Origin: Bacillus methanolicus
Lineage (GTDB): Bacteria; Bacillota; Bacilli; Bacillales; Cytobacillaceae
Assembly: GCF_028888695.1 (NCBI RefSeq)
Contig: NZ_PNFF01000001.1
Span: 1,373,501 to 1,437,500, forward strand
Reading direction: 5' to 3'
DNA length: 64,000 bases
Within the stretch, counting starts at the first letter, position 1; the number at the start of each line of letters is the position of its first letter. The translations under genes and the position numbers were made by a program. The notes beneath the pieces are model-generated. The model saw nothing but the letters and a program-made list of their open reading frames with translations, was not told the origin of the DNA and searched no databases. Shown here in pieces: positions 45,553 to 54,717 of this stretch.

Positions 45553-47148
45553 CTATTTAGTTTTATTTGGTATGCGACATTCTTCTGGAATTGTCTTCGA
45601 CCAAGGAAGGAGTTGATCGATGGCTTCTACATCATTGTGATCTATCAATGGTAATTGTTCGAAAAGATAGGTTAAGTAGTTCAATGGATTTAATTGATTC
45701 TCTTTAGCTGTTTCGACAATGCTATAAATAATAGCGCTGGCTGATGCACCTTTCATCGATTGTGCAAATAGCCATGCCTTCCGGCCCATCACGAATGGTT
45801 TAATCGATCGTTCTGCACGATTATTATCGATTTCAAGTCGACCATCTTCTAAAAACACTATGAGCTTACTCCATTGATTTATACAATATGTAATTGCCTC
45901 TCCCAATTTGCTTTTTGGGGGAACATAAGGGCGTTTTGTTTTTAGCCATGCCAAAAAAGCGTCTAACACAGGTTTACTGTGTTCAAGACGGTATTCTTTG
46001 CGCTGTTTGGGAGTACAGTTCTCAAATTTTTCACTGATTTGTCTTTCAATCTGGAATAATTGATTACAGAATTGAATTCCTTCTGCAGCGGTTGATGATG
46101 TTTTATCCACATTGGCTGGTAATGCCTTCAGTGCTTCATCGAATTTTCGCCTTGCATGTGCCCAACACCCTACCAGTTCGACATCCTTTAATTCATGATA
46201 TCCTGCATATCCATCTACATGCAGATATCCCTTAAATCCTTTTAGAAAAGCCTTCGGATGTTTACTGTGACGAGTCGTTTGATAATCATATAAGATGATC
46301 GGCGGTACGTCTCGTCCTGTTCGATACATCCACATATAGGACTTCGAATTCGCTTTTCGTCCAGGTTCTGCTAGAACTTGAAGTGTAGTTTCATCCGCAT
46401 GTAGAATATCGTTTTCGAGTAATAGCTCATGCATCCGTTTATGTAAAATGGAAAGCCAATTGGTTGCACCATAAATCATCCAGTTGGCGAGCGTTTGGCG
46501 TGATAAATACACACCGAATCGTTCCAACTGCTTTTCTTGACGATAAAGAGGCATTCCTTCCACGTATTTTTGGTTCATGATATAGGCCATAGCCGATGCA
46601 GATGCCAAACTTTTTGGGTAAATTGGTGTTGGCATTTTGGCCGTGACAATCGGTGTCTCGATTCCTTCCCGTTCACATTGACGGCAACTGTAAATATGTT
46701 GAACATGCTCAACGACTTTTACTTGAGCAGGAATAATCTTGATTTCTCTTCGTATTTCCGTACTCATTTCGTGTACGGTTCCACCGCAACACAAACAAAC
46801 CTGCTCTTCTTCGGCTAAACGATAGTGAATCGTTTCCGTCGGCAAGTTCTCTAGTTTCGCATCGCGTTGTCCTACAGACTTCTTCCGTTTATAAGTAATG
46901 GTTTCAAGTGTAGGTTCTTCCACTTCTGTATCCGCTGTGATTTCAGCTTCATTAAAAAGAGGAAGTTCGAGTTGATCCGGATTCGTTTTTTCACTGGAAG
47001 CCCCAAATTTTTTATGTTGGCTAAGGCGGAATTGTTCTTCCAACCATTTGATTTTAGCCTGTAAGGCTTCATTTTGTTTTTTGAGTTCCGCATTTCTCGC
47101 TTGCAGTTCTTCAATTGTTGATTCATTGGTTTGTTTGTGTTTGTTCAT
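45553..47148 (-). CDS. tnpC: IS66 transposase TnpC
   Basis: A 531-residue DDE transposase of IS66. The N-terminus is a coiled coil ([20 protein letters not shown]). A zinc-finger-like Cys cluster follows (VCLCCGG and CRQCEREG). The catalytic part has [20 protein letters not shown] and [21 protein letters not shown]. Length is normal and no break is seen. A terminator-like palindrome (ACGCCCACG...CGTGGGCGT) lies between its stop and the left end. Confidence 0.95.
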   Translation of the reverse strand: MNKHKQTNESTIEELQARNAELKKQNEALQAKIKWLEEQFRLSQHKKFGASSEKTNPDQLELPLFNEAEITADTEVEEPTLETITYKRKKSVGQRDAKLENLPTETIHYRLAEEEQVCLCCGGTVHEMSTEIRREIKIIPAQVKVVEHVQHIYSCRQCEREGIETPIVTAKMPTPIYPKSLASASAMAYIMNQKYVEGMPLYRQEKQLERFGVYLSRQTLANWMIYGATNWLSILHKRMHELLLENDILHADETTLQVLAEPGRKANSKSYMWMYRTGRDVPPIILYDYQTTRHSKHPKAFLKGFKGYLHVDGYAGYHELKDVELVGCWAHARRKFDEALKALPANVDKTSSTAAEGIQFCNQLFQIERQISEKFENCTPKQRKEYRLEHSKPVLDAFLAWLKTKRPYVPPKSKLGEAITYCINQWSKLIVFLEDGRLEIDNNRAERSIKPFVMGRKAWLFAQSMKGASASAIIYSIVETAKENQLNPLNYLTYLFEQLPLIDHNDVEAIDQLLPWSKTIPEECRIPNKTK

Positions 47149-47197
47149 AAGTTAAAGAATAAAGGAAAGGAATTGACAGGTCAATGTCAAATTCCTT

Positions 47198-47554
47198 TTA
47201 AACCATGATTTTAGCTGATACTTGTTCATGTGCTTGTTTTTGTTCAAATGAAAGACCATCGAGCAACCAACTGAATTGGCGGGGAGTGATGCACAAAGGG
47301 CCGGGAGTTCTTTCATCAGGCCATTGAAAGACCCCTTTCTCTAAACGACGATAGTACAACCAAAACCCATTGTGATCCCAATGGAGAATTTTCAATTTAT
47401 CTCGTTTCCGATTACAGAAAACAAAGAGATTAGAAGAGAAAGGATTTAACTGAAAGCTCATTTGAACAATGGCTGCTAATCCATCAATCGACTTGCGTAA
47501 ATCCGTTGCCCCCGCTGCTAAATAAACATGTTGAATGGATGTTTTACTTAACAT
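47198..47554 (-). CDS. tnpB: IS66 accessory protein TnpB
   Basis: A 118-residue protein of the IS66 Orf2 family, needed for transposition. Family blocks VYLAAGATDLRKSIDGLAAIVQ and LFVFCNRKRDKLKILHWDHNGFWLYYRRLEKG are present. Its ATG overlaps the end of the tnpA continuation frame, a usual IS66 arrangement. Confidence 0.95.
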   Translation of the reverse strand: MLSKTSIQHVYLAAGATDLRKSIDGLAAIVQMSFQLNPFSSNLFVFCNRKRDKLKILHWDHNGFWLYYRRLEKGVFQWPDERTPGPLCITPRQFSWLLDGLSFEQKQAHEQVSAKIMV

Positions 47555-47869
47555 GTGTTTTCAGCACCTGAACCACTTCGTTGAAAAGGAGTGGATTGAA
47601 ACCTTCTTTTACTTCGATGGAAAATTCCCCAATGTTAACGATGAGCGGGGAGTTTTTTCATCCAACGGATGGGATACTTCAACAGTTAGCCATTGAGGGG
47701 AAGTCCGTGAAGTTTCAGTTGTCTCTAACTCTAGTCTTTTCATCCATTTATACATACTTTGATGACTTACTTGATTTTGTTTGCACCAAGCTTTTATACT
47801 TGACTCTCCACTAGATCGATAAGATTCGATTCGTTGTTGCCACAATTGTTTTCGTTCATCTGGGGACAT
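47544..47869 (-). CDS. tnpA: IS66 helix-turn-helix protein TnpA, read across a frameshift
   Basis: The first frame (47609-47869, 86 residues) holds the DNA-binding part IKAWCKQNQVSHQSMYKWMKRLE. The usual C-terminal part (VNIGEFSIEVKEGF and NPLLFNEVVQVLKTHVK) continues in another frame to 47544, overlapping the tnpB start. The switch lies at about 47635-47645. It may be a mutation or sequence error, or translational frameshifting. The two parts together have normal TnpA length. Confidence 0.8.
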
Positions 47870-48050
47870 AAAAATAAAAACCTCCTAACTTTTGATGTTG
47901 ATCTAATTATCACAAAACATCAAAATGGTTAGAAGGTGTGGGATATTTGGCGCTTACGTATAAATCCATGGGCTCATCTTAGTTAAGTTTTTAAATATTT
48001 GATTAATACAGGCTTAACATAACAGTTCTTTTTGGAAGTTTCCGATCCCC

Positions 48051-48203
48051 CCCCTTGGCGGCCAAGGGGATTCAGTTTATCGCCATTTATCGTTTATGCA
48101 GGATTTTATACCTCGTTGATCCATCAACGTTTTCAGCTTCTGAAGAAGCCTGGTGGATGCAAAAAAGGGGGTAATACAATCTCTTCTTCAACTAAGGCGC
48201 CTT
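48051..48203. repeat. Dispersed repeat A, copy 1
   Basis: A stretch of about 150 bp that recurs at 60571-60735 (nearly full length) and at 51274-51357 (3' part only). The shared core is TTATCGCCATTTATCGTTTATG, CGTTGATCCATCAACG (a hairpin), CTTCTGAAGAAG (a palindrome), GGGGGT-ATACAATCTC and a GCGCC end. It begins with a hairpin of CCCCTTGG / CCAAGGGG. No coding capacity is seen. Confidence 0.85.
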
Positions 48204-48279
48204 TTAATGGAACAATTAATCTTTTTACAATATTTTTCAAGGTAATAGTACTGATTTTACATTCTTTTTGATTGACCCC

Positions 48280-49074
48280 TCATACTACTTGCGAAGACTT
48301 ATCCCGCTTCACCCTACTCATTTCACGATTTTCTTTTAAATGTTTTAATAGTGCAACAATCATAAAACTAACAATAACAAGCAAGAACCAAGAGCTAACT
48401 TTCCCGATATGGACAATTTCCCATTGCTGTTGTTGATTTGGATATCGCCAAGCTCCAAAAAACGTTGCAATATTTTCAGCAATCCAAATGAAAAAGCCGA
48501 TTAATACAAATGATAATGACAAAGGCATCGCATATGTACGTTTATTGACTGTAAAATATACAAATGTTCGATAGAAGATGAACAAGGTCATAATTTTTAA
48601 AATCCAGCGAAAATCGTAAATAAAATGGTGCGTGTAGAAATTGGAATAGATTGCAGCACTTAGAAGAACAACACTCCAAGTAGGGGGCCAATTCACAAGT
48701 CTCAACTCTAGCCTTCTCCATGCTTGGCACATATAACTTGCTACACTGGCGTACATGAAGCCACTATACAAAGGGACGCCAAAAAACTTTGTGATGGCTT
48801 CCTCAGGATAACTCCATGAACCCATATGTACTTTATAAAGCTCTAACGCTAGGCCGATGAGATGAAAGACTCCAATTACTTTCACTTCATCGAATGTTTC
48901 AAATTTGAAAACAATCATCAAAATTTGTGTCAATAAACAAATATACAAAATCAAATCATACCGAGCGATAAAAGACACTTCAACCATTTTTGTAATTGCA
49001 AGAGTAAGAAAAATAATAACAGGAAAAAGACAAGATTTTGCTTGCTCATAACCAAAGTAGAATAATTGCTTCAT
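48280..49074 (-). CDS. DUF817 integral membrane protein
   Basis: A 264-residue membrane protein with about eight spans. The blocks VHMGSWSYPEEAITKFFGVPLYSGFMYASVASY and FFGAWRYPNQQQQWEIVHIGKVSSWFLL identify the DUF817 family, for which I know no function. It ends with a charged cytosolic tail. It stands alone, next to repeat A. Confidence 0.85.
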   Translation of the reverse strand: MKQLFYFGYEQAKSCLFPVIIFLTLAITKMVEVSFIARYDLILYICLLTQILMIVFKFETFDEVKVIGVFHLIGLALELYKVHMGSWSYPEEAITKFFGVPLYSGFMYASVASYMCQAWRRLELRLVNWPPTWSVVLLSAAIYSNFYTHHFIYDFRWILKIMTLFIFYRTFVYFTVNKRTYAMPLSLSFVLIGFFIWIAENIATFFGAWRYPNQQQQWEIVHIGKVSSWFLLVIVSFMIVALLKHLKENREMSRVKRDKSSQVV

Positions 49075-49110
49075 CGTAACACCCTATCACTAGTTAATAA
49101 CTTATTCTTA

Positions 49111-49160
49111 GGTGAACTACCCGCCACCTACGCTTCGCTTAGTGGTGGGGGCTTCTAAGG
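49111..49160 (-). mobile_element. Relic of an IS200/IS605 right end
   Basis: On the minus strand GAAGCCCCCACC, CTAAGCGAAGCGTAGGTGGC and GGGTAGTTCACC form the GC-rich hairpin that ends many IS605/TnpB elements of Firmicutes, where it is also the 3' part of the guide RNA. No tnpA or tnpB gene remains nearby. The rest of 49161-49328 is empty. Confidence 0.5.
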
Positions 49161-49328
49161 TAATCATTACCTAACGGTACGAAATTAACTTAGCTATTGA
49201 GCCTGTTCTATGCTCTGTATATGATTATACTAAAAATCGAAGTCCTTCATTTCTAATGTTGATCGAAGCATTCTAATCCCTGTCTATCACAAGCCCGCAT
49301 TCGCATTGGAATACACACATTAACTAGC

Positions 49329-50561
49329 CTAATGAATCGATTTATTGACGGGGACATTTAAGAATCTGAAGTATGGAAGACATACTCCCAATAATGAGGA
49401 AGAACAAATAATGATTCCAATCGTTAAAAACATAGCACGAATTCCCCACAATTCTCCTAATGCTCCTCCGGTAAGAACTCCAAGTGGCATTACAGCGCGT
49501 ATAATGAAGAGTCGAATTGAAAACACTTTTCCCATAAGATGATTAGGAACTATTTGTTGATATAAGCTTGCACTATTGACGTTAAAGAACGGAAGAACAA
49601 TTCCAGCAAATACCTCAATAACAATCGCAATTGTAATACTAGTTGTAAAGCTCAAAGATACATATGTTAACCCTCCCAACATCAGCGATCCCAACATTAT
49701 TAATCGACGATAATCAGGCTTTAGCTTTATTTTAGAGGCCAACATAGAACCGAAAAAATACCCTAATGGAAATCCGGACATAAAGTAACCGTATTGTGCA
49801 TAGCTTCCGTTCAGTTCTTCTCTTATGAATGGAAGGTTAATGACCATCGTAACACCCACACCAAATTGGACAAAAGCTAGGAAGATTCCTAACCATAATA
49901 GGATAGGTTGTCTGACGAAAAACTGAATCCCTTCCGTGAATTGTTGAAACCATGTATCACGTACCTTCTCTACAATTAATGGAGGCTCTTTCAAAAACAT
50001 AAGTAAAAGACCACTAATGATGAAAAATGAACAAACTAACATAAGTGTAAAAGATATTCCTATCAATTCTACCAACAATCCCCCCATGGGAGGGGCCAAA
50101 AAGCTCATCAAACGTATAGTACCATCCAAATAGGAATTGGCGGATGTAAGCAATTCTTTAGAAATAATTGTTGGAATGATGGAAAAGCTAGCTGGTGCAT
50201 ACAGAGGTTGAATCAATCCAATGACAATCTGCACAGCATAAACATGCCACACATCTAAAGAGTTAAAATGGAACATTAGTAAAGGAATTAGAAAGATTGT
50301 ACCTCTGGTAAACTGCGAAAAAACCATGATCCATTTTCTGCTCCACTTATCTATGTAAGGACCAATGCCCAATTGCAGGAAGAGGGAAGGAATGAAATAA
50401 ATGAGCCACATGCTTCCAAGTGCTAATTCTGAACCAGTCAATTCATAAACAATAATTGAATTACATAAAGTACCAAACGCTCCTCCAAGTTCAGATATGG
50501 TACTTCCCATCCACATATATAGGAAAGAGGAGTTATGAAAAACAGAAGTACCTTTTTTCAA
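49329..50561 (-). CDS. MFS transporter (drug-efflux-like)
   Basis: A 410-residue transporter with twelve spans. The N-terminal WMGSTISELGGAFG and the loop LGIGPYIDKWSRKWIMVFSQFTRG (the MFS motif A position) fit the MFS_3/macrolide-efflux-like group. It starts with TTG, with AGGTG upstream. No regulator adjoins; substrate unknown. Confidence 0.88.
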   Translation of the reverse strand: MKKGTSVFHNSSFLYMWMGSTISELGGAFGTLCNSIIVYELTGSELALGSMWLIYFIPSLFLQLGIGPYIDKWSRKWIMVFSQFTRGTIFLIPLLMFHFNSLDVWHVYAVQIVIGLIQPLYAPASFSIIPTIISKELLTSANSYLDGTIRLMSFLAPPMGGLLVELIGISFTLMLVCSFFIISGLLLMFLKEPPLIVEKVRDTWFQQFTEGIQFFVRQPILLWLGIFLAFVQFGVGVTMVINLPFIREELNGSYAQYGYFMSGFPLGYFFGSMLASKIKLKPDYRRLIMLGSLMLGGLTYVSLSFTTSITIAIVIEVFAGIVLPFFNVNSASLYQQIVPNHLMGKVFSIRLFIIRAVMPLGVLTGGALGELWGIRAMFLTIGIIICSSSLLGVCLPYFRFLNVPVNKSIH

Positions 50562-51000
50562 ATTGGTACACCTACTTCATTTTAGATTATATAAAAATTC
50601 CATATTTCAACTCATAAATCCTTCTTAATCTAAAAGAATCATAAATCTTGTTATTACATTTGAACCTATAAGTTCCAAGCTTTCAAATCCTTGTGATTCC
50701 ATAAACGGTTCTAAAATGTTCAATCTCTAATTCTGATTGGAATTTTGGAATTCTTTTTCCAAACTTCGGTTCTTTTATTTTAGCTGCAGGGTTTTTGGGA
50801 ATAAAGCCTTCATCATGTGTCCATTTGAAAAGTGATTTGATTCAGTGAACTCGATGTCCCCAAACTTAATGGAACATAAATTGCTTGGTTTTCACCAAAA
50901 GCTTTATATGAATCGTTAGCTTTTTACTCGTCTAAATATAATAAGTAAGGCCTTAAAAGCATATTGTTATATGTGAACACTTTTAAAATAAAAAATGATG
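50562..51000. other. Intergenic stretch, nothing assigned
   Basis: About 440 bp between divergent genes. I see no family-like frame, no clear hairpin and no repeat. It may hold the promoters of both neighbours. Confidence 0.4.
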
Positions 51001-51013
51001 GAGGAACAAAATC

Positions 51014-51223
51014 ATGACACACGAAATTCGAAAAGCGAAAATTAAATGTGAATTCACGAATGGTTTTTCTCTCTCCCCCGATACTTCAACAGAAAAAGCT
51101 TTACGGACAATTTTAGATGCAGTAAAAAATGGGAAGACTGCGGAGGTAAAAATTGTTGCAGAATATATGGATGGAACAGAAGCAGATTTTGAATTTGCCG
51201 ATGAAGAAGATGATGAGGACTAA
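51014..51223 (+). CDS. Small acidic hypothetical protein
   Basis: A 69-residue protein with GGAGG before the ATG. It is a short alpha/beta domain (IKCEFTNGFSLSPDTSTEKALRTILDAV) ending in a very acidic tail EFADEEDDED. I recall similar unnamed proteins in Bacillus, but no function. Confidence 0.65.
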   Translation: MTHEIRKAKIKCEFTNGFSLSPDTSTEKALRTILDAVKNGKTAEVKIVAEYMDGTEADFEFADEEDDED

Positions 51224-51273
51224 TTCAGAACGCTTACCGTTCATAAAAGAGGAGAAGGAAAGAAAAGTAAAAA

Positions 51274-51357
51274 ACGGTTTCGGCTTCTGAAGTTGCCTGG
51301 TGACTGCATAAAAAAGGGAGTTTTATACATCTCCTCTTCAACCAACGCGCCCGATCG
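51274..51357. repeat. Dispersed repeat A, partial copy
   Basis: It matches the second half of the copies at 48051 and 60571, from TTTCGGCTTCTGAAG through ATCTCCTCTTCAACCAACG to GCGCCCGAT. Confidence 0.8.
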
Positions 51358-51365
51358 TATTATGA

Positions 51366-51399
51366 GGTCAACCGGTTATTTCTGGTTGACCAATTTTTT
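51366..51399 (+). terminator. Terminator after the small acidic protein gene
   Basis: GGTCAACC pairs perfectly with GGTTGACC and is followed by AATTTTTT. The repeat A piece lies between the gene and this hairpin. Confidence 0.75.
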
Positions 51400-51510
51400 A
51401 TAGGTACTACTCTGTAGGTAGCCGGGGTAGAACGTTAGCGTCTGCAGGACTTGATCCCGTCCGCAATACTGTTCACCCCCTACTTGTAAAAACATTCTAC
51501 CAGGAAGGAC

Positions 51511-52563
51511 TTAATTCTTTTGTTTGTCAATTTCCCGTCTTACTACTGGCATTACTTTAGTGGCATATAATTCAATCGCACTTGCAACTTGGGAAAATGG
51601 TTGACCAATATCAATTTGCATAATAAAGCGATCATGGCCAAATAATTCATACTGATAAAGGATCTTTTCAATAATTTCATCAGGACCGCCAACTGCAAGT
51701 GCATTGTTTTTAGAAACAGATGCTGCCACTTGCTCTTTAGAAATCCCTCTCCTTAACATTGTTCTAATATAATTGGAGTAGTATGGGTAAAATTCATTCA
51801 CAGCCTGTTCTGCTGTTTTGCCAATATACCCATGACTCGTGATGGCAACTTTTAAATCTCTTACTGCATGTCCTGCTGTGATACCAGCTTGACGATAAGC
51901 TTCTACTAAAGGTTTTGCATAAAGTGGGTCACCTCCTAGTATAGCGAGTGCCATTCTGTAACCAGCTCGTCCGGACCGAATCGCACTTTCAGGCGAACCT
52001 CCCACCCCTCTCCAAATCGGAATCTTATCTTGTTTTGGTCTTGGTGCGATCTCGCTATTATTTAATGTTGAACGAAATTTCCCTTGCCAGGTAACACGTT
52101 CATGGTTGTTTAATTCTTCTAACAGCTGCAATTTCTCTTCAAAAAGCTCGTGATAATCGTCCAAATCATAGCCGAAAAGCGGGAACGATTCAACAAATGC
52201 TCCTCTACCCGCAATTATTTCCGCACGTCCACCTGAAATCAAATCTAATGTCGAAAAGTCTTCGAATACTCTTACAGGATCTGCTGTGCTTAATACGGTC
52301 GTAGCACTGGTTAATCGAATATTTTTCGTTGCTTGTGCAATCGCTGCTAACACAACGGCCGTTGATGAAACCGCGAAATCCAGACGATGATGTTCCCCTA
52401 AACCAAAAATATCCACCCCCGCTTTATCAGCTAACTTCGCTGACTCGATGATATTTTGAATGCGATCTTCCGCAGACATTATTTTTCCAGTAATGGGATC
52501 TCGAATAGTTTCGCCAAATGTATAAATACCAAATTCAAACTTATCTTGATTTGCTTTGCTCAT
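51511..52563 (-). CDS. Luciferase-like (LLM class) flavin-dependent oxidoreductase
   Basis: A 350-residue enzyme with the TIM-barrel of bacterial-luciferase-like monooxygenases, using reduced FMN and oxygen. Characteristic parts are GLGEHHRLDFAVSSTAVVLAA, LTSATTVLSTADPVRVFEDFSTLDLISGGRAEIIAGRG and WRGVGGSPESAIR. AAAGGAATG precedes the ATG. It stands alone; substrate unknown. Confidence 0.9.
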   Translation of the reverse strand: MSKANQDKFEFGIYTFGETIRDPITGKIMSAEDRIQNIIESAKLADKAGVDIFGLGEHHRLDFAVSSTAVVLAAIAQATKNIRLTSATTVLSTADPVRVFEDFSTLDLISGGRAEIIAGRGAFVESFPLFGYDLDDYHELFEEKLQLLEELNNHERVTWQGKFRSTLNNSEIAPRPKQDKIPIWRGVGGSPESAIRSGRAGYRMALAILGGDPLYAKPLVEAYRQAGITAGHAVRDLKVAITSHGYIGKTAEQAVNEFYPYYSNYIRTMLRRGISKEQVAASVSKNNALAVGGPDEIIEKILYQYELFGHDRFIMQIDIGQPFSQVASAIELYATKVMPVVRREIDKQKN

Positions 52564-53028
52564 ATAGTAATCATTCCTTTATTTTCTTTAATTTCAAAGA
52601 CATTTGACATATAATCAATAATACTATGAATTTAATAACTGAAATATTCCGAAATTAATAAATTTTTAGGAGGGTTATTTGTCATGTCTTTTTTTCTTAA
52701 CATACTTAATAAATCTTTAGAGTTTAGTATTGACATTCTATTAGCTGGAATAACTTAGAGCTTCGATTTACTATCTCATATTCCTTCTCTTATTCCATTA
52801 AATGGCCCATAAAAAAATGACGAATTCCTTATTAGAGATATGCCCCGATCATTTAATAAGAAAAGTGCTTTACTCCTTATTGAAGTAAAGCACTCGTTAA
52901 CTTATTAACTCACTGGTAGAATAAATCTTATAACAATTGTAACTCCTCCTCATCATGAAGATACTTCTCTAGGGCATCTAGTAATTGATCGCTACAATAA
53001 AAAAATCACCATTCAAGATGAACTTGAA
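52564..53028. other. Intergenic stretch containing repeat B and gene debris
   Basis: A copy of repeat B occupies 52861-52912 (GTGCTTTACTCCTTATTGAAG with the inverted partner AAGTAAAGCAC). The part 52900-53028 looks like further debris of the VOC gene downstream. Otherwise nothing is assigned. Confidence 0.5.
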
Positions 53029-53288
53029 TCAGTGATGACCATGATCTCCAATTTGACTGGTATAACCTGGAAATACATCCGAAAACATGAGGTCCGTTTC
53101 GCCAACCTTTAACATTGCGTGTGCCACAAGTTCCTTTGCTTCTTCTGGTAAAGGAGATTCGGGATTTTCTGGCATTTCACCAAAAGTTGTGTAAAAAAGG
53201 AGTTTCGCATCCAATGCCTTTTCGTAAAATTTGATAGCTTCCTTTGCATTTCCGTTCATAATTAAATAGGGGACAATCGTAATGTCAT
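53029..53288 (-). pseudogene. Broken VOC/PhnB-like protein gene
   Basis: The readable part MNGNAKEAIKFYEKALDAKLLF to LKVGETDLMFSDVFPG is the first half of a PhnB-like glyoxalase-fold protein. The likely start ATG (53286-53288, AAGGAGC upstream) is out of frame with the body. The chain stops at DHGHH where the family continues for about 60 residues. Both ends are therefore damaged. A LexA-like site lies upstream. Confidence 0.75.
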
Positions 53289-53399
53289 AATGAAACTGCT
53301 CCTTGGTTCTAATTTTTTTACAAAACTTGAGTAACTTCTAAACCTACATTTGAACTTGTCAGTGGTAGAAATCACTCTCCCATTATTACCTATAATTGC

Positions 53400-53429
53400 A
53401 TTTTAAAACAAAGAACATATGTTCGTCAA
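53400..53429 (-). promoter_or_regulatory. Promoter overlapped by a LexA (SOS) box
   Basis: AGAACATATGTTCG (53412-53425) differs from the Bacillus SOS consensus CGAACNNNNGTTCG in one base. It lies between a minus-strand TTGACG (53424-53429) and TAAAAT (53400-53405), 18 bp apart, as expected for a repressed promoter. The promoter points at the broken VOC gene. Confidence 0.5.
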
Positions 53430-53590
53430 TATTTCTTTCTGAAGAACGCTAAGTCAAAAAAAGATATGCCTAAAGATAAGCCTAAAGGTACAGAAAAAAT
53501 CCTATAAAAATCTATTTTATTGATAAATTATATTTTATACAATTTTTCAAAAAAAGAGCCAAAAGGCTCTTTTAGACATGCAGTTATTTA

Positions 53591-54031
53591 CTAATGAATT
53601 AATGATGCTCTCAAATTATTAGCGCCATTTTCTAAATAACCCTTTAAACAAGTTAACACATATACCCAACCTTCTTTTTGCCCTATCATTTTGTTTACTA
53701 TTCCAGGGTCATCTTCTTTCAAACCTGATTCATTTACTTCAATAATTGTACTCATATGATCCAACTCATTTAGTGTAATTGTAACAACCGTTTCTTGACC
53801 ATATCCACCCCACGAGAACACAATTTTTTTATTTTCCTCTACTTCCAATACTTTTATATCTCCTTGAGCATCGTATTCGTCATATCTCAATGTAATCGTC
53901 TTGCCTTGTTCCCATCTATCAGAACTCGATGAGAACCAAAAATTCCCGATTTTTTCAGGGCCTACTATGGCTTCAAACACCTCATTAGCTGGCTTGAGTA
54001 TTTTCATTTTCGTAATTACTTGAGTATCCAT
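53591..54031 (-). CDS. SRPBCC (AHSA1-type) protein
   Basis: A 146-residue START-like protein: TKMKILKPANEVFEAIVGPEKIGNFWFSS at the start, KIVFSWGGYGQETVVTITLNE in the middle and GWVYVLTCLKGYLENG at the end, the Activator-of-Hsp90-homologue-1 subgroup. In bacteria such proteins bind hydrophobic ligands; the role is unknown. A fragment of a similar gene lies just upstream (54102-54250). Confidence 0.88.
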   Translation of the reverse strand: MDTQVITKMKILKPANEVFEAIVGPEKIGNFWFSSSSDRWEQGKTITLRYDEYDAQGDIKVLEVEENKKIVFSWGGYGQETVVTITLNELDHMSTIIEVNESGLKEDDPGIVNKMIGQKEGWVYVLTCLKGYLENGANNLRASLIH

Positions 54032-54101
54032 ACTAAATCAACAACTCTCTTTCGATGTATCTTATTTAACATAATAAATGGTTGTACCAATAAGTTTTTA
54101 A

Positions 54102-54250
54102 CCTATCTCCCAATTTTCACAACCGACAAATATTGGCGGCAAGGTCCGTCCAGTTTCAAGTAAGAACTTCAGGTTGCATTGAATAGCAGTCCATCCATTA
54201 TTGAACCCTTCAAATGTATTGTCATCATCCACCAGATCTGTCTCCAATAA
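54102..54250 (-). pseudogene. C-terminal fragment of a second SRPBCC protein
   Basis: The minus strand reads DDDNTFEGFNNGWTAIQCN and LKFLLETGRTLPPIF, the final helix of an AHSA1-type protein (compare WVYVLTCLKGYLENG in the neighbour). The rest of the gene is missing. Confidence 0.65.
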
Positions 54251-54506
54251 TCAACCTTTTTTAAATAATCGTACTTTATGATAAATGATCAAACTTAATT
54301 TTCAAATTACAGCAAAATTGAATTTTTTATAATGACTATGTTTGTGAATCATTACTTCAGCGTGTTCCAAGAGGATTAAATAAGGGAGAAGCCATAAATG
54401 GATTGTAAAAGGTGTCCATTTTAACCATCGAACATAATTATTTTGATTTCTACGCATAATAATTTTCGGGTCTTACTTTTTTTAACTTACTAAGGAGTGA
54501 TCACTC

Positions 54507-54602
54507 GTGTACAATCAGCAAATCATTTCTCAATTCCAAAGCACGTTACAAAAAATGCAAAGCTCAGTACAAAGTATTTACCAGTGGAGTCAACAAAATT
54601 AA
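54507..54602 (+). CDS. Putative 31-residue peptide
   Basis: A GTG start with AAGGAGTG nine to ten bases upstream opens a frame of 31 codons, rich in Gln and Ser (MYNQQIISQFQ to WSQQN). The ribosome site and amphipathic pattern favour translation, but nothing else supports it. Confidence 0.4.
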   Translation: MYNQQIISQFQSTLQKMQSSVQSIYQWSQQN

Positions 54603-54717
54603 ACAGCAAATTATTTGTCTTTAACGTATCCTATCTATGTTCGTGAATGCGCATTCATTGGGAGAATGTTATTTATTGCTTCTATGACTAGACTATCAAT
54701 ATGAGGAGGAAGTTTGT

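Larger units (their letters stand above)
45501..47957 (-). mobile_element. IS66-family insertion sequence, complete
   Basis: The element carries tnpA, tnpB and tnpC in the usual order. The ends form inverted repeats: GTAAGCGTAAAATAACG on the left (45501) and, read on the other strand, GTAAGCGCCAAATATCC on the right (ending at 47957). The eight bases outside each end are not identical, so no clear target duplication remains. Confidence 0.9.
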
